Counted from the first letter of the stretch, positions 43,673 to 53,017 are shown. The stretch: 64,000 nt of DNA from Stenotrophomonas_A sp036403795 (GCA_036403795.1 DASWQJ010000174.1:12820-76819), one strand, 5' to 3'. Notes: generated by a model from the sequence alone, not told the origin. Program-made: numbers and translations.

Positions 43673-43686
43673 ACCCGCCGGCGGGT
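43673..43686. promoter_or_regulatory. 14-bp perfect palindrome upstream of the first DUF1631 gene
   Basis: ACCCGCCGGCGGGT is a perfect palindrome centred 43 nt before the DUF1631 start and 107 nt from the nitroreductase start. It is a candidate operator in this 149-nt divergent gap; no known regulator consensus was recognised. Confidence 0.35.
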
Positions 43687-43722
43687 CGATCCCAACATCT
43701 GCGTCCGGATAGTTTTTCCCGC

Positions 43723-45936
43723 ATGAGTCTGCATCCCTTGAACGACGAACTTCCCACCCGCAACTCGCAGTTGCTCACGCGGGTTCGGGAGACCGTCCTG
43801 GTACCGCTGGCGACCGCCTTCGTGCAGGTCCAGGACGTGCTGGCCGAGTCGCTGTTCCGGCTGGCCGAACGCAGCAACGCCGGCCAGAGCGATTATTTCG
43901 AAGCGATCGAGTTGCTGCGGCGCCAACGCGAGCGGATTTCGGCTGGCTTTCGCGGGCATCTCGCCAAGGCCTGGCAGTGTCTGGAAGCCGGGCGACCGCT
44001 GTCGGTCGAACGCACGCTGGCCAGGGGCCCGCAGGACCTGAGCCTGGTTCCCGAGCACGAACTGGACGTGCGCCTGGCGGTGCGCAACCTCGCCGGGACG
44101 CTGCAGCATCGCTGGCGCCCCGAACTGATGCGACTAAACCGGTATTTGGGGTTCATGGCCGGCGGCTTGCGGATCGATGCCGACAACAATCCCTTCGGAC
44201 CGGAACACTTGGGCACCGCCGTGTACGCGGCCTTCCACGGGCTGCCCTTGGCCCCGCGCGTGCACCTGGCGATCGTCAAGATCTGCGAACAGCAGTTGGG
44301 TGACCGGGTGGGGCTGCTGTATGCCGGGCTGGAGCAATCGTTGGCCGAGGTGACCCGGTTGCGCGATCTCCCGGCGGCGCGAGCGCGGCGCTCGGCCATT
44401 CCCCGCATAACCGCGGCCCTGGAAGAGCCCGCACCCGATTGGATTGCGCGCTTTTTCTCGGATTGGAGTGGTGCACGCACCTCGATGGCCGCCATCTCCG
44501 CCATCGATCCGCATGCTCGCGAAGAACGGGACGTGTTGCCGCCGGCGCTGCGCCACCTGCTGCAGCGGGCCCGGCAGGGCGAAGCGCTGCTGGATCGGAC
44601 GCGACCGCCGCTGTCGCCGCGCGAGGTGATGTCGGTGCTGTCGCTGCTGCAAACCTCGCCAACAGCGGGTTTCGAGGCCATCGAGGCGACGGGGCAGGGG
44701 CTGGCCCGGGGTTTGCGCAGCGAAGTACTGCGCACCGCTGGGGCGTTGGGTATCGACGCGTCGGCCAGCGGCCTGGATCCGGTCGATGAAGACCTGCTCG
44801 ACCTGGTCGGCATGCTGTTCGAGGCACTGTTGCGCGACAGCCTGCTGCTGCCTTGGCAGCGCAAGATGCTGGGTCACCTGCTGGTGCCGATGTCCAAGGT
44901 GGCCTTGCTGGATGCCCGGCTGTTCGTGCGCGATGGCCATCCGGCGCGCCGTCTGCTCAACCAACTGGTCGACGCCTGCGACGGCAACGCGGGTGAGACC
45001 GCCGCCGAACAGGCGCTGCTATCGCAGGTGCAATCGGCGGTCGATGAGATCGTGCGCGACTTCGACGAGCACTTGGCGGTGTTCCTGACCCTGGAGTCGG
45101 AGTTCGGTACCGGCTATGAGCAATACCGCCGCCGTGTCGAGATCGCCGAGCGCCGCGCCAACGAACTGCAACGGGCCGAGGAGCGTCGCGAGCGCGCGCG
45201 CGATGTGGCGCGGGCAGCACTGGCCGAACGCATGTCGCAGGAAGAAATACCACCGGCGCTGGAGTTGTTCCTGACCCGTGCCTGGTTCCAGCATGTGCAG
45301 CAGGCAGCACTGCGAGCCGACGGCGAGGGCCCCGCCATGCAAGCGGCCTTGGCCCTGGGGGACGAGGTCCTGGCGCAATGGCGCCGCGCGCGCGATGGCG
45401 AGCCGGCGCCCCAAGCCGGCTGGCTCGACGAGCGCCGCGCCGAATTGCTGCAGGTGTTCGGCCAGGTGGGCCTGGCCCCGGCCGACGCCGAGGCTGCCTT
45501 ACTCGCGCTGCGCCGCAACCTGGATCAGGCAGTGGCGCCGGCCGCGCCTTCCCCGCAGGCCACGATGGTCCTGCCGGTGCTGGCAGATCCCCGCGAGGCC
45601 GATTCCGAGCCCCTCACTCCCATGCTCGACGCCCAGGCCGGCGCCGAGTTTGATCGGATCACGGCCGATTATTTCAAGGCCATGGCCATCGGCACCTGGC
45701 TGGACTTCATCGACCGGGACGGCAACGTCCAGCCCGGCAAGCTGTCCTGGGTCAGCCCGATCTCGGGGCGACTGATGTTCGTCAACCGGCGGGGCGGCCG
45801 GCTGTGCCTGTCCTCGGCGGAAGAACTGGCGACGATGGTCTGGCTGGACCGGCTGCGCCTGCACCGCGACAACGACGCCTTCTATGGCGCCATGCAGGAA
45901 GTGGTGGACGGATTGGAGCGTCCCTCCGCGGCCTGA
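43723..45936 (+). CDS. DUF1631-family protein, first of two tandem copies
   Basis: Large soluble protein of 737 aa. Conserved blocks are SLVPEHELDVRLAVRNLAGTL, SPREVMSVLSLLQTSP, DLVGMLFEALLRD and HPARRLLNQLVDAC; the C-terminus has GTWLDFIDRDG, GKLSWVSPIS and FVNRRGG, which resembles a PilZ-like barrel. Long helical stretches with a coiled-coil character precede it (about 450-520). No signal peptide. DUF1631 proteins have been mis-annotated as thymidine phosphorylases, but no such site is visible. The role is unknown. Confidence 0.85.
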   Translation: MSLHPLNDELPTRNSQLLTRVRETVLVPLATAFVQVQDVLAESLFRLAERSNAGQSDYFEAIELLRRQRERISAGFRGHLAKAWQCLEAGRPLSVERTLARGPQDLSLVPEHELDVRLAVRNLAGTLQHRWRPELMRLNRYLGFMAGGLRIDADNNPFGPEHLGTAVYAAFHGLPLAPRVHLAIVKICEQQLGDRVGLLYAGLEQSLAEVTRLRDLPAARARRSAIPRITAALEEPAPDWIARFFSDWSGARTSMAAISAIDPHAREERDVLPPALRHLLQRARQGEALLDRTRPPLSPREVMSVLSLLQTSPTAGFEAIEATGQGLARGLRSEVLRTAGALGIDASASGLDPVDEDLLDLVGMLFEALLRDSLLLPWQRKMLGHLLVPMSKVALLDARLFVRDGHPARRLLNQLVDACDGNAGETAAEQALLSQVQSAVDEIVRDFDEHLAVFLTLESEFGTGYEQYRRRVEIAERRANELQRAEERRERARDVARAALAERMSQEEIPPALELFLTRAWFQHVQQAALRADGEGPAMQAALALGDEVLAQWRRARDGEPAPQAGWLDERRAELLQVFGQVGLAPADAEAALLALRRNLDQAVAPAAPSPQATMVLPVLADPREADSEPLTPMLDAQAGAEFDRITADYFKAMAIGTWLDFIDRDGNVQPGKLSWVSPISGRLMFVNRRGGRLCLSSAEELATMVWLDRLRLHRDNDAFYGAMQEVVDGLERPSAA

Positions 45937-46138
45937 GCGGCTGGCCGACGCCGGGCAGGCGCGCCAGTCTTCGTCGCGCTACGATGTAGCGCCCGCCGGC
46001 AGGAATGGAAATGCGGATCTCGTCACGGTCGCCGTTCGGCCGCCCCGCCTACCATTCGCAGGCGGATACAGGGGCCGCGTCTGCCGTTTCTCCAGCTGTC
46101 ATCTTTACAACGCCTGCAAGGGCGGGGAGCCTTTGCGC

Positions 46139-48463
46139 ATGATGTCCACCCCCAGCCCGCTGGGTCACCCCGGGCGTGATCCGCGTCTGTTAGCGCAGGC
46201 GAGGGACACGTTCCTGCCCGCACTGTCGCAGGCCTTCGCCGCGGCCGTGGCGCGCTTTGACGACGTGCTGTTCGACCGCGCGGAGCGGGCGGGTGCGTCG
46301 CAACTGCTGTTCCTGGACGGCATGCGCGAACTGCGGCGTCGGCGCGAGGAGATCAATTCGCGTTTTCGCAGCCAGATCGAGACCTCCTGGCAATCGCTGG
46401 AGCAGGGGCGCCCGCTATCGGCAGAGGCTGCGCTGTCGGGACAGACCGCCACCGCCGGATCGCTGAGCCTGGTGCCTGAGCACGAACTGGAATCGCGATT
46501 GGCGGTACGCAACCTGGCCAGTGTCCTGCAGCGCGAATGCAAGCCGGTGTTGGCGCTCATCGATCGCCGTCTCGGTTGGATCGCCGGTGGCATGGAACTG
46601 GATGCAGACACCAATCCGATCGGCCCCGAGCACATCGGCGTCGCGATCCACGAAGCCTTCGCCACCAGCGACCTGGCACCGGAAGTGCGCCTGGTCCTGA
46701 TCAAGCTGTGCGAGCGCGACCTGGCCGAGCCGATCGGCCGGCTGTACCGCGGGCTCGACGAGTTGCTGGCCAAGGCCGGCGTCATGCCGGAGATCTCGCG
46801 GCCACGCAGGCCCGAGGCGCCGTCGCGTCCGCAACAGCGCGAAGAGGCGCCCGCAGACGGCCCGTTCTCGGCGGGCAACGAAGACGAGTTCAATGATCAA
46901 CACTCGCCGGCCTGGGCGAGCCGTTTCGTCAACCGTTGGGCCCAGAGCCGTGGCCGTTTGCAGGCCGCGCAGCGCGATCGCGAGGGCGGAATGGACGAGG
47001 CGCCGGGCGAGCATCCCGGTGGCAGTCAGGGCATGTTGCTGGAGGCCCTGCACGAATTGCTGCAGCAAACCCGCAACGTGCGCGAGACGACGACGTCGGC
47101 TGCGACGGTCGCGGTGGGACAGCAGCGACCGTTGAGCCAGCGGGAGATGATGTCGGTGCTGTCGCTGCTGCAGGCCACGCCCAGTGCCACGCTGAGCGCG
47201 GCGATCGGTGACAACGGCGAATCGCTGGCGCAGCGCCTCAAGAGCGAAGTGCTTTCCAGCGCCACGCGGTTGGGCGTGGACCCGGCCAGCGCACGCCTGG
47301 ATCCGATGGACGAGGACGCCATCGACCTGGTCGGCATGTTGTTCGACGTCATGCTGGACGAGCGCGACCTGGAAGGCCGCTCGCGCGAATTGATCGGCCG
47401 GTTGGTGGTGCCCTTCGTCAAGGTCGCCATGCTGGATCGCAAGATGTTCGTGCAAAAGACCCATCCGGCGCGTCGCCTGCTCAACTCGTTGGCCGAAGCC
47501 TGCGAAGGCAACGGCGGCGACAGCCCGGCCGAACGCGTGCTGATGGGCAAGGTTGAAGAAATCATCGAGCGCCTGGTGGCCGAGTTCAACGAGAACCTGG
47601 CGATCTTCCTGACGCTGGAAGAGGAGTTCCGCGACTTCCTGGCCCAGCACCGTCGTCGTATCGAAATCGCCGAACGCCGTGCCGCCGAAACCCAGCGCGG
47701 CCAGGAAAAACTGGAATTGGCCCGCACCCGGGCACAGGCCGAGTTGGACAAGCGCGGCACCGTCGCTAACTTGCCCAAGGCGGTCAACGACTTCCTTTGC
47801 CAGCCCTGGTTGCATCACCTGACCATGTCGATCCTGCGCGATGGCGAGGAGGGCCCTGCCGTGAATGAGGCGCTGGCGTTGGCCGACGGCGTGCTCGAGG
47901 AGTTGGGCGAAGCGCGCCGGCACATCGTCGGCAAGCCCTGGTTGCAGGCCTGGGAACCGGCCTTGGTCAAGGTCTTTGCCAGTGTCGGCCTGCATGGCGA
48001 TGCTGGCCAGGTGGCCATCGGTGCGCTGCACGACACGTTGCAGGCGGTGGCCGAGGCGCGCCCGGACCTGGAGAAGTCGTTGCCGGAACTGCCGCAGGTG
48101 AGCCTGCCGCAGCCGCCGGCCGCCGAACCCGTCGGGGTGGAGTTGGGTGCGGAGGCGACGCTCGAGGATTTCGACAATGCCGACGCCGACCGATTCCGCG
48201 CGATGGCGATCGGCACGTGGCTGGATTTCGTCGACAAGGACGGCAAAGTGCAGGCAGGCAAGCTGTCGTGGGTGAGCCCGATCTCTTCACGCCTGCTGTT
48301 CGTCAACCGTCGCGGCGTGCGCTTCTGCGTGGCCGCGCCGGAAGAATTGGCAGTGATGGTGCGCCTGGGTCGTCTGCGCACGCATATCAACGACGGTGCG
48401 TTCGACAGTGCGATGCAAGGCGTGATCGACCGCCTCGATCCGCAGACCAGCACCGTCCACTGA
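46139..48463 (+). CDS. DUF1631-family protein, second of two tandem copies
   Basis: Paralogue of the preceding gene, 774 aa, with the same block order: LSLVPEHELESRLAVRNLASVL, SQREMMSVLSLLQATP, DLVGMLFDVMLDE, HPARRLLNSLAEAC, and C-terminal GTWLDFVDKDG, GKLSWVSPIS and FVNRRGVRF. It has an extra acidic/Gln linker near residues 215-280. The ATG pair at 46139/46142 follows a GGGGAG; longer readings extend antisense-free into the 202-nt gap without homology to the first copy. Function unknown. Confidence 0.85.
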   Translation: MMSTPSPLGHPGRDPRLLAQARDTFLPALSQAFAAAVARFDDVLFDRAERAGASQLLFLDGMRELRRRREEINSRFRSQIETSWQSLEQGRPLSAEAALSGQTATAGSLSLVPEHELESRLAVRNLASVLQRECKPVLALIDRRLGWIAGGMELDADTNPIGPEHIGVAIHEAFATSDLAPEVRLVLIKLCERDLAEPIGRLYRGLDELLAKAGVMPEISRPRRPEAPSRPQQREEAPADGPFSAGNEDEFNDQHSPAWASRFVNRWAQSRGRLQAAQRDREGGMDEAPGEHPGGSQGMLLEALHELLQQTRNVRETTTSAATVAVGQQRPLSQREMMSVLSLLQATPSATLSAAIGDNGESLAQRLKSEVLSSATRLGVDPASARLDPMDEDAIDLVGMLFDVMLDERDLEGRSRELIGRLVVPFVKVAMLDRKMFVQKTHPARRLLNSLAEACEGNGGDSPAERVLMGKVEEIIERLVAEFNENLAIFLTLEEEFRDFLAQHRRRIEIAERRAAETQRGQEKLELARTRAQAELDKRGTVANLPKAVNDFLCQPWLHHLTMSILRDGEEGPAVNEALALADGVLEELGEARRHIVGKPWLQAWEPALVKVFASVGLHGDAGQVAIGALHDTLQAVAEARPDLEKSLPELPQVSLPQPPAAEPVGVELGAEATLEDFDNADADRFRAMAIGTWLDFVDKDGKVQAGKLSWVSPISSRLLFVNRRGVRFCVAAPEELAVMVRLGRLRTHINDGAFDSAMQGVIDRLDPQTSTVH

Positions 48464-48528
48464 CGCGGTCCCGGTCTGCGGGCCGCGTTTGCTAGGATCG
48501 GCCGCACAATCACCGGCAAGGGAAACGC

Positions 48529-49605
48529 ATGGCTGTGCAGGTGCAGGTCTTGAAGGAACACGCGCCGGGCGAGCGCCGGGTGGCGGCGACGCCGGAAACG
48601 GTCAAGAAACTCGTTGCCCTGGGCGCGGAGGTGTCGGTCCAGGCCGATGCCGGTGTCGCAGCAGGGTTCGATGACGCCGCCTACGTGGCCGCCGGGGCTG
48701 TCATTGCCGCGCCCGGCAGCGTCGGCCAGGCGGGACTGGTGATGTGCGTGCAATGCCCCGCTGCCGAGGTCTTGCAGCAGCTGGGCCTCGGCGCCGCCTT
48801 GGTCGGCCTGCTTTACCCGGACGCGGACCCCGCGCGGATCGACGCGTTGCGGGCCCGGCAACTGGTGGTGTTTCCGCTGGAGCGACTGCCGCGCACTACG
48901 CGCGCGCAGTCGATGGACGTGTTGAGTTCGCAGGCGGGCATGGCCGGCTACAAGGCGGCACTGATCGGCGCCGAGCTGGCGCCGCGCTTTTTCCCGATGC
49001 TGACCACCGCCGCCGGCACGATCCGTCCCTCGAAGGTGTTGGTGATCGGCGCTGGCGTGGCGGGGTTGCAAGCCATTGCCACCGCGCGCCGCCTGGGCGC
49101 GCAGGTCGAAGGTTTCGACGTGCGGCCTGAAACGCGTGAGCAAATCGAGTCGCTGGGTGGCAGGTTCCTGGACCTGGGCGTAAGCGCGGCCGGAGAGGGC
49201 GGCTATGCGCGTGCGCTGAGCGAGGACGAGCGCGCCGAGCAGCAGCGGCGTTTGGCGGACCATCTTCGCAGTGTGGATGTAGTGATCTGCACGGCAGCGG
49301 TGCCCGGACGACCGGCACCCAAGATCCTCACCGCAGCCATGGTGGCGGGCATGCGGGCGGGCAGCGTCATCGTGGACCTGGCGGCCGAGACCGGCGGCAA
49401 CTGCGAGCTGACCCGTCCCGGCGAGACGTATGTGCAAGCTGGAGTGACGATCGCAGGTCCATTGGACCTGGCCAGCCTGGGTGCGGTCCATGCCAGTGAA
49501 ATGTTCTCGCGCAACAGCTTGAACTTCGTCGCGCTGTTCCTGCGCGAAGGGCAGTTGGCTTTCGACTGGGAAGACGAACTGCTGGCCAAGACGCGCTGGC
49601 ACTGA
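48529..49605 (+). CDS. pntA: NAD(P) transhydrogenase alpha subunit, part 1 (PntAA)
   Basis: NAD(H)-binding domain I of the proton-translocating transhydrogenase, 358 aa. The N-terminal EHAPGERRVAATPE, SSQAGMAGYKAAL and the Rossmann motif VLVIGAGVAGLQAIATARRLGAQV are diagnostic, with SLGGRFLDL and GSVIVDLAAETGGN after. Lacks membrane helices, as in three-subunit enzymes. Its partner membrane subunits are 1.6 kb downstream, past three genes on the other strand, rather than adjacent. Confidence 0.95.
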   Translation: MAVQVQVLKEHAPGERRVAATPETVKKLVALGAEVSVQADAGVAAGFDDAAYVAAGAVIAAPGSVGQAGLVMCVQCPAAEVLQQLGLGAALVGLLYPDADPARIDALRARQLVVFPLERLPRTTRAQSMDVLSSQAGMAGYKAALIGAELAPRFFPMLTTAAGTIRPSKVLVIGAGVAGLQAIATARRLGAQVEGFDVRPETREQIESLGGRFLDLGVSAAGEGGYARALSEDERAEQQRRLADHLRSVDVVICTAAVPGRPAPKILTAAMVAGMRAGSVIVDLAAETGGNCELTRPGETYVQAGVTIAGPLDLASLGAVHASEMFSRNSLNFVALFLREGQLAFDWEDELLAKTRWH

Positions 49606-49726
49606 GCGATCCGGTCATGCGGGCCGGGCGGCTTGCAAAGCAGGCCGCCTGGACGCCTACCGATCCTGGTGCTCTGCGCTTGTCAGTGGGGGCCGCAGCG
49701 ACGCGAGCCGCGTGCCCGCGTGCGGT

Positions 49727-50185
49727 TCAGTGATCGTCGCCGTCGTCGTGGGTACGCACCCAGTCCTGGCGCTGCTGCGCCGTCATCGTTTTCCAGCGTT
49801 CGCGCAGCGCGTCGCGCTGCACTGGATCGAGCTTGCGCATCTGTTCGAACAGCACCTTGGCCTCGCGGCGCTGCTGCGGCGACATGTGTTCGAACCGGCG
49901 CATGCCGTCGGCGGCCTGGCGGCGTTGGTCCGGTGTCATTGCCTGCCAACGCTCGGCGTGTCGATACATGCGAGCGCGTTGGTCAGGCGTGTCGTTCCAG
50001 CGCTGACGCAGTGAAGCGATCAATAGCTCCCGCTGCGCCGGGGTCAGGTGCTCCCAGTCGGGCATTGGCACGACCGGACCGTCTGGCGGCCGGGGCCCAG
50101 GCGGCCCGGATGGCCGAGCCTGGGCCGCGGCCAGCGGTGCGACAGCCAGCAACACCGCCAGCAAAAGTAGGGTGGGGGTCTTCAT
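49727..50185 (-). CDS. DUF3106-domain protein, secreted
   Basis: Exported helical protein of 152 aa. Signal peptide at residues 1-21 (PLAAA). The mature part has four to five repeats of a short helical unit with the pattern L/M-T-P-x-Q-R-R, such as LTPAQRELL, MTPDQRRQA, MSPQQRREA and LDPVQRDAL, characteristic of DUF3106. It ends in an acidic HDDGDDH. Last gene of the sigma-factor operon, overlapping the middle gene by 4 bases. Confidence 0.88.
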   Translation of the reverse strand: MKTPTLLLLAVLLAVAPLAAAQARPSGPPGPRPPDGPVVPMPDWEHLTPAQRELLIASLRQRWNDTPDQRARMYRHAERWQAMTPDQRRQAADGMRRFEHMSPQQRREAKVLFEQMRKLDPVQRDALRERWKTMTAQQRQDWVRTHDDGDDH

Positions 50186-50568
50186 CGGGTCTGCTCCATG
50201 GCCAGCGCACCGTCAGACGCCAGCCAGACGTACAGGTCGGGGTTTTGTTCGAACACTTCTTCACCGTCGGCGCTGGCCACCGTGGATGTCGAAACAGGGG
50301 ACGGAACAGGCGTGTTCAGGTGCACTCCCAGTCCCACCGCCAACACGGCCGAACATGCCGTGGCCAGCCACCAGGCACTCCGATGGCGCACCTTGCCGTG
50401 CGAATGCACGGTCGTTGCCTGGTGACGCGCTGCGCGAAGTCGCGCCAGTGTGGCGGGACCCAGGTGGCCGAGCGCGACATCGTGCAGTTGTCGGGCCTGG
50501 GCATCGAAATCCCGGCCCGGGTCGTGGGGCCTGCCTTCGTGGGACGTGCGCTGATGGGGAGTGTTCAC
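50182..50568 (-). CDS. Single-pass membrane protein, probable anti-sigma-like partner (DUF3619-like)
   Basis: Protein of 128 aa with a cytoplasmic N-terminal part of about 64 residues, one membrane helix at about 65-83, and a short periplasmic tail. Position between an ECF sigma factor and a DUF3106 protein, with ATGA overlaps on both sides, matches sigma/DUF3619/DUF3106 clusters known in other proteobacteria. The anti-sigma role is inferred from context and topology; no zinc-binding motif of ZAS type is visible. Confidence 0.7.
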   Translation of the reverse strand: MNTPHQRTSHEGRPHDPGRDFDAQARQLHDVALGHLGPATLARLRAARHQATTVHSHGKVRHRSAWWLATACSAVLAVGLGVHLNTPVPSPVSTSTVASADGEEVFEQNPDLYVWLASDGALAMEQTR

Positions 50569-51116
50569 CGGAATTCCTCAAGCTGCTTCTGCAAGGCCTC
50601 GCGGGCCCGCGATAGGTGGGTCTTGACCGAACCTTCCGAGCAGCCCATCGCCTTTGCGGTGGTGGCCACGTCCAGTTCTTCCAGCACCCGCAGGGTAAAT
50701 GCCTCGCGTTGCCGGGCGGGCAGCCCGCGCAGCGCCTGGACCAGGCGCTGATAGGCTTCCCGTCGATCCTGTTGTTCGGCAGGGCCGGCGGCGCTGTCGG
50801 CCCAGTCGATCCGGCTGTCGGCGTCTTCATCGCCGGCAGGCGCCCAGAAGCGCAGGCGGAAGCCCCGCCGCCGCTGCACGTCGATGATGCGGCTGCGCAG
50901 GATGCTCCAGAACAGCGGCGTCCACTCCTCGGCGGGCCGCTGTTGATAGGCCAACAGCTTGACCATCGCGTCCTGCACGGCGTCCATCGCATCCTCGCGG
51001 TGCCGCAAGCCGGCTTCGGCAAAGCGGAACGCGCGCGGCCCGATCCCGGCCAGGAACGCATCGAGCGAGGCTGGCGCGGGAGGTGCCCGGGTCTGCGGAT
51101 CAAGAGGTGTGCCCAC
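50565..51116 (-). CDS. ECF RNA polymerase sigma factor
   Basis: Sigma-70 family ECF factor of 183 aa. Region 2 contains FRFAEAGLRHREDAMDAVQDAMVKLL, and region 4 contains LPARQREAFTLRVLEEL with the HTH TTAKAMGCSEGSVKTHLSRAREAL. The GTG at 51116 is taken as start because domain homology begins there; further upstream codons reach 51170. It heads a three-gene minus-strand operon that sits between pntAA and pntAB. Target promoters cannot be named from sequence. Confidence 0.88.
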   Translation of the reverse strand: MGTPLDPQTRAPPAPASLDAFLAGIGPRAFRFAEAGLRHREDAMDAVQDAMVKLLAYQQRPAEEWTPLFWSILRSRIIDVQRRRGFRLRFWAPAGDEDADSRIDWADSAAGPAEQQDRREAYQRLVQALRGLPARQREAFTLRVLEELDVATTAKAMGCSEGSVKTHLSRAREALQKQLEEFR

Positions 51117-51242
51117 CAACACAGGGTAGCTTCCCGTTCGGAATACCTGGTCAACGCGCCAGGGCGGCAAGGGTTGACCGCCTGCCGTCCTGTTCAGACA
51201 TGGTTATGATGCGGCCACTTCCCCGAATGGAGTAGATGGGCA

Positions 51243-51563
51243 ATGGGCGACGGCTTCGTGGCGCTTTACATCTTCATGCTGGCGGCGATCGCCGGGCACG
51301 TGATCATCTCCAGGGTGCCGGTGATCCTGCATACCCCCCTGATGTCGGGCTCCAATTTCATCCACGGCATCGTGTTGATCGGGGCGATCGTCGTGCTCGG
51401 GCATGCCGACACGACGCTCGAAAAAGCCCTGGGGTTCCTCGCGGTGCTGCTCGGTGCCGGCAATGCAGCCGGTGGCTATGTGGTCACCGAACGGATGCTG
51501 GAGATGTTCAGGCCCAGCGGCAAGCCAAAGCCCGCCCAGCGCCGTCCGGGAGAAGACGCTTGA
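51243..51563 (+). CDS. NAD(P) transhydrogenase alpha subunit, part 2 (PntAB)
   Basis: Small membrane subunit of the three-part transhydrogenase, 106 aa, with three helices: IFMLAAIAGHVIISRVP, PLMSGSNFIHGIVLIGAIVVLG and FLAVLLGAGNAAGGYVVTERML. The first helices form part of the proton channel. A good -10-like TATGAT lies at 51205-51210, but no convincing -35 is spaced correctly. TTGA overlaps the pntB start. Confidence 0.93.
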   Translation: MGDGFVALYIFMLAAIAGHVIISRVPVILHTPLMSGSNFIHGIVLIGAIVVLGHADTTLEKALGFLAVLLGAGNAAGGYVVTERMLEMFRPSGKPKPAQRRPGEDA

Positions 51564-53017
51564 ACGTGACCACCGCGCAGTTGCTCGACGCGCTGGTCAA
51601 GACCAGCTACCTGGTCGCCGCCACGTTGTTCCTGCTGGGCCTGCAGCGGATGGCCTCGCCGCTGACCGCGCGCAGCGGCATACGCTGGGCCGGCATGGGC
51701 ATGTTGATTGCCACCGTGGCGACGTTCTTCCTGCCCGAGTTGCACAACATCCCGCTGATCCTGGTGGCATTGGCCATCGGCACCGGTGCGGCCTGGTGGT
51801 CGGCCAAGAAGGTGGCCATCACCGACATGCCGCAGATGGTGGCGTTGTACAACGGCATGGGCGGCGGTTCGGCGGCCGCGATCGGCGCGGTGGAATTGTT
51901 GAGGTTCGCCTTCCTGGCCCATCGCGACACTTCGCACTGGAGTGCGGGGGCAATCGCGGACCTGGCCGCGCGCCAGCCCGGCGCGGTGATCATCACGCTG
52001 GCCGTCATCGGTGCAGCCATCGGTGCGGTGTCGCTGTCGGGCTCGATCATCGCCTGGGCCAAGCTCGACGGCCGGCTGGATCGGCGCGTCACCTTCCCCG
52101 CCCAGCAGGCGTTGAATCTGCTGGTGGCGCTATTAGTGGTCGTGCTCGGTCTCTGGGCGGCGATTTCGTTGCAGCCGGCGGTCATCATCGCCTTCTTCGT
52201 CGCGGCGTTGGCGCTGGGCGTGCTGATGACGCTGCCCATCGGCGGCGCCGACATGCCGGTGGTGATCTCGCTCTATAACGCCTTCACTGGCCTGGCGGTG
52301 GCTTTCGAAGGTTACGTGCTGGGCAACGAAGCGCTGATCATCGCCGGCATGATGGTGGGTGCGGCGGGCATCCTGCTCACGCGGCTGATGGCCAAGGCGA
52401 TGAACCGGCCGATCCGCAACGTGCTGTTCTCCAACTTCGGTGGCGGCGGCCAAGGCCAGGCGATCGAAGGCGCGCAAAAGGCAACCGAGGCGGCCGATGC
52501 GGCGGCGATGATGGCCTTTGCCGAGCGCGTGGTGATCGTGCCCGGCTACGGCCTGGCCGTGGCGCAGGCGCAGCACAAGATCTGGGAACTGGCGCAACGG
52601 TTGATTGCCCGCGGGGTGAAGGTGAAGTTCGCGATCCATCCCGTCGCCGGTCGCATGCCCGGCCACATGAACGTGCTGCTGGCCGAAGCCGGCGTGCCTT
52701 ACGACCTGATCGCCGACATGGATGACATCAATCCGGAATTCGCCAGCACCGACGTCTCGCTGGTGATCGGGGCCAACGATGTCGTCAACCCGGTGGCAAA
52801 GACCGATCCGACCAGCCCGATCTATGGGATGCCGATCCTGGACGTGGTGAATTCGAAGAATGTCATCGTCATCAAGCGCGGCAAGGGCACCGGCTTTGCC
52901 GGGATCGAGAACGCGCTTTTCTACTCGGACAACACCCGCATGTTGTACGGCGACGGCGCCGAAGCGGCCGGCGCCCTGGTCAGCGAGCTGAAGGCGCTGG
53001 AGGGCGGCGGGCACTAG
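51560..53017 (+). CDS. pntB: NAD(P) transhydrogenase beta subunit PntB
   Basis: Membrane and NADP(H)-binding subunit of the proton-pumping transhydrogenase, 485 aa. About nine helices (first near residues 13-29) precede domain III with VVIVPGYGLAVAQAQHKIWELA, HPVAGRMPGHMNVLLAEAGVPYD, DDINPEFASTDVSLVIGANDVVNP and SPIYGMPILD. The start is TTG at 51560, with GGGAGAAG 7 nt upstream and overlap TTGA with pntAB; a GTG at 51566 is the alternative. Confidence 0.95.
   Translation: MNVTTAQLLDALVKTSYLVAATLFLLGLQRMASPLTARSGIRWAGMGMLIATVATFFLPELHNIPLILVALAIGTGAAWWSAKKVAITDMPQMVALYNGMGGGSAAAIGAVELLRFAFLAHRDTSHWSAGAIADLAARQPGAVIITLAVIGAAIGAVSLSGSIIAWAKLDGRLDRRVTFPAQQALNLLVALLVVVLGLWAAISLQPAVIIAFFVAALALGVLMTLPIGGADMPVVISLYNAFTGLAVAFEGYVLGNEALIIAGMMVGAAGILLTRLMAKAMNRPIRNVLFSNFGGGGQGQAIEGAQKATEAADAAAMMAFAERVVIVPGYGLAVAQAQHKIWELAQRLIARGVKVKFAIHPVAGRMPGHMNVLLAEAGVPYDLIADMDDINPEFASTDVSLVIGANDVVNPVAKTDPTSPIYGMPILDVVNSKNVIVIKRGKGTGFAGIENALFYSDNTRMLYGDGAEAAGALVSELKALEGGGH

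Noticed and set aside
46415..49602. Long minus-strand frames opposite the second DUF1631 gene and pntAA
   Set aside because: Shadow frames of plus-strand genes that have clear paralogy or family motifs.
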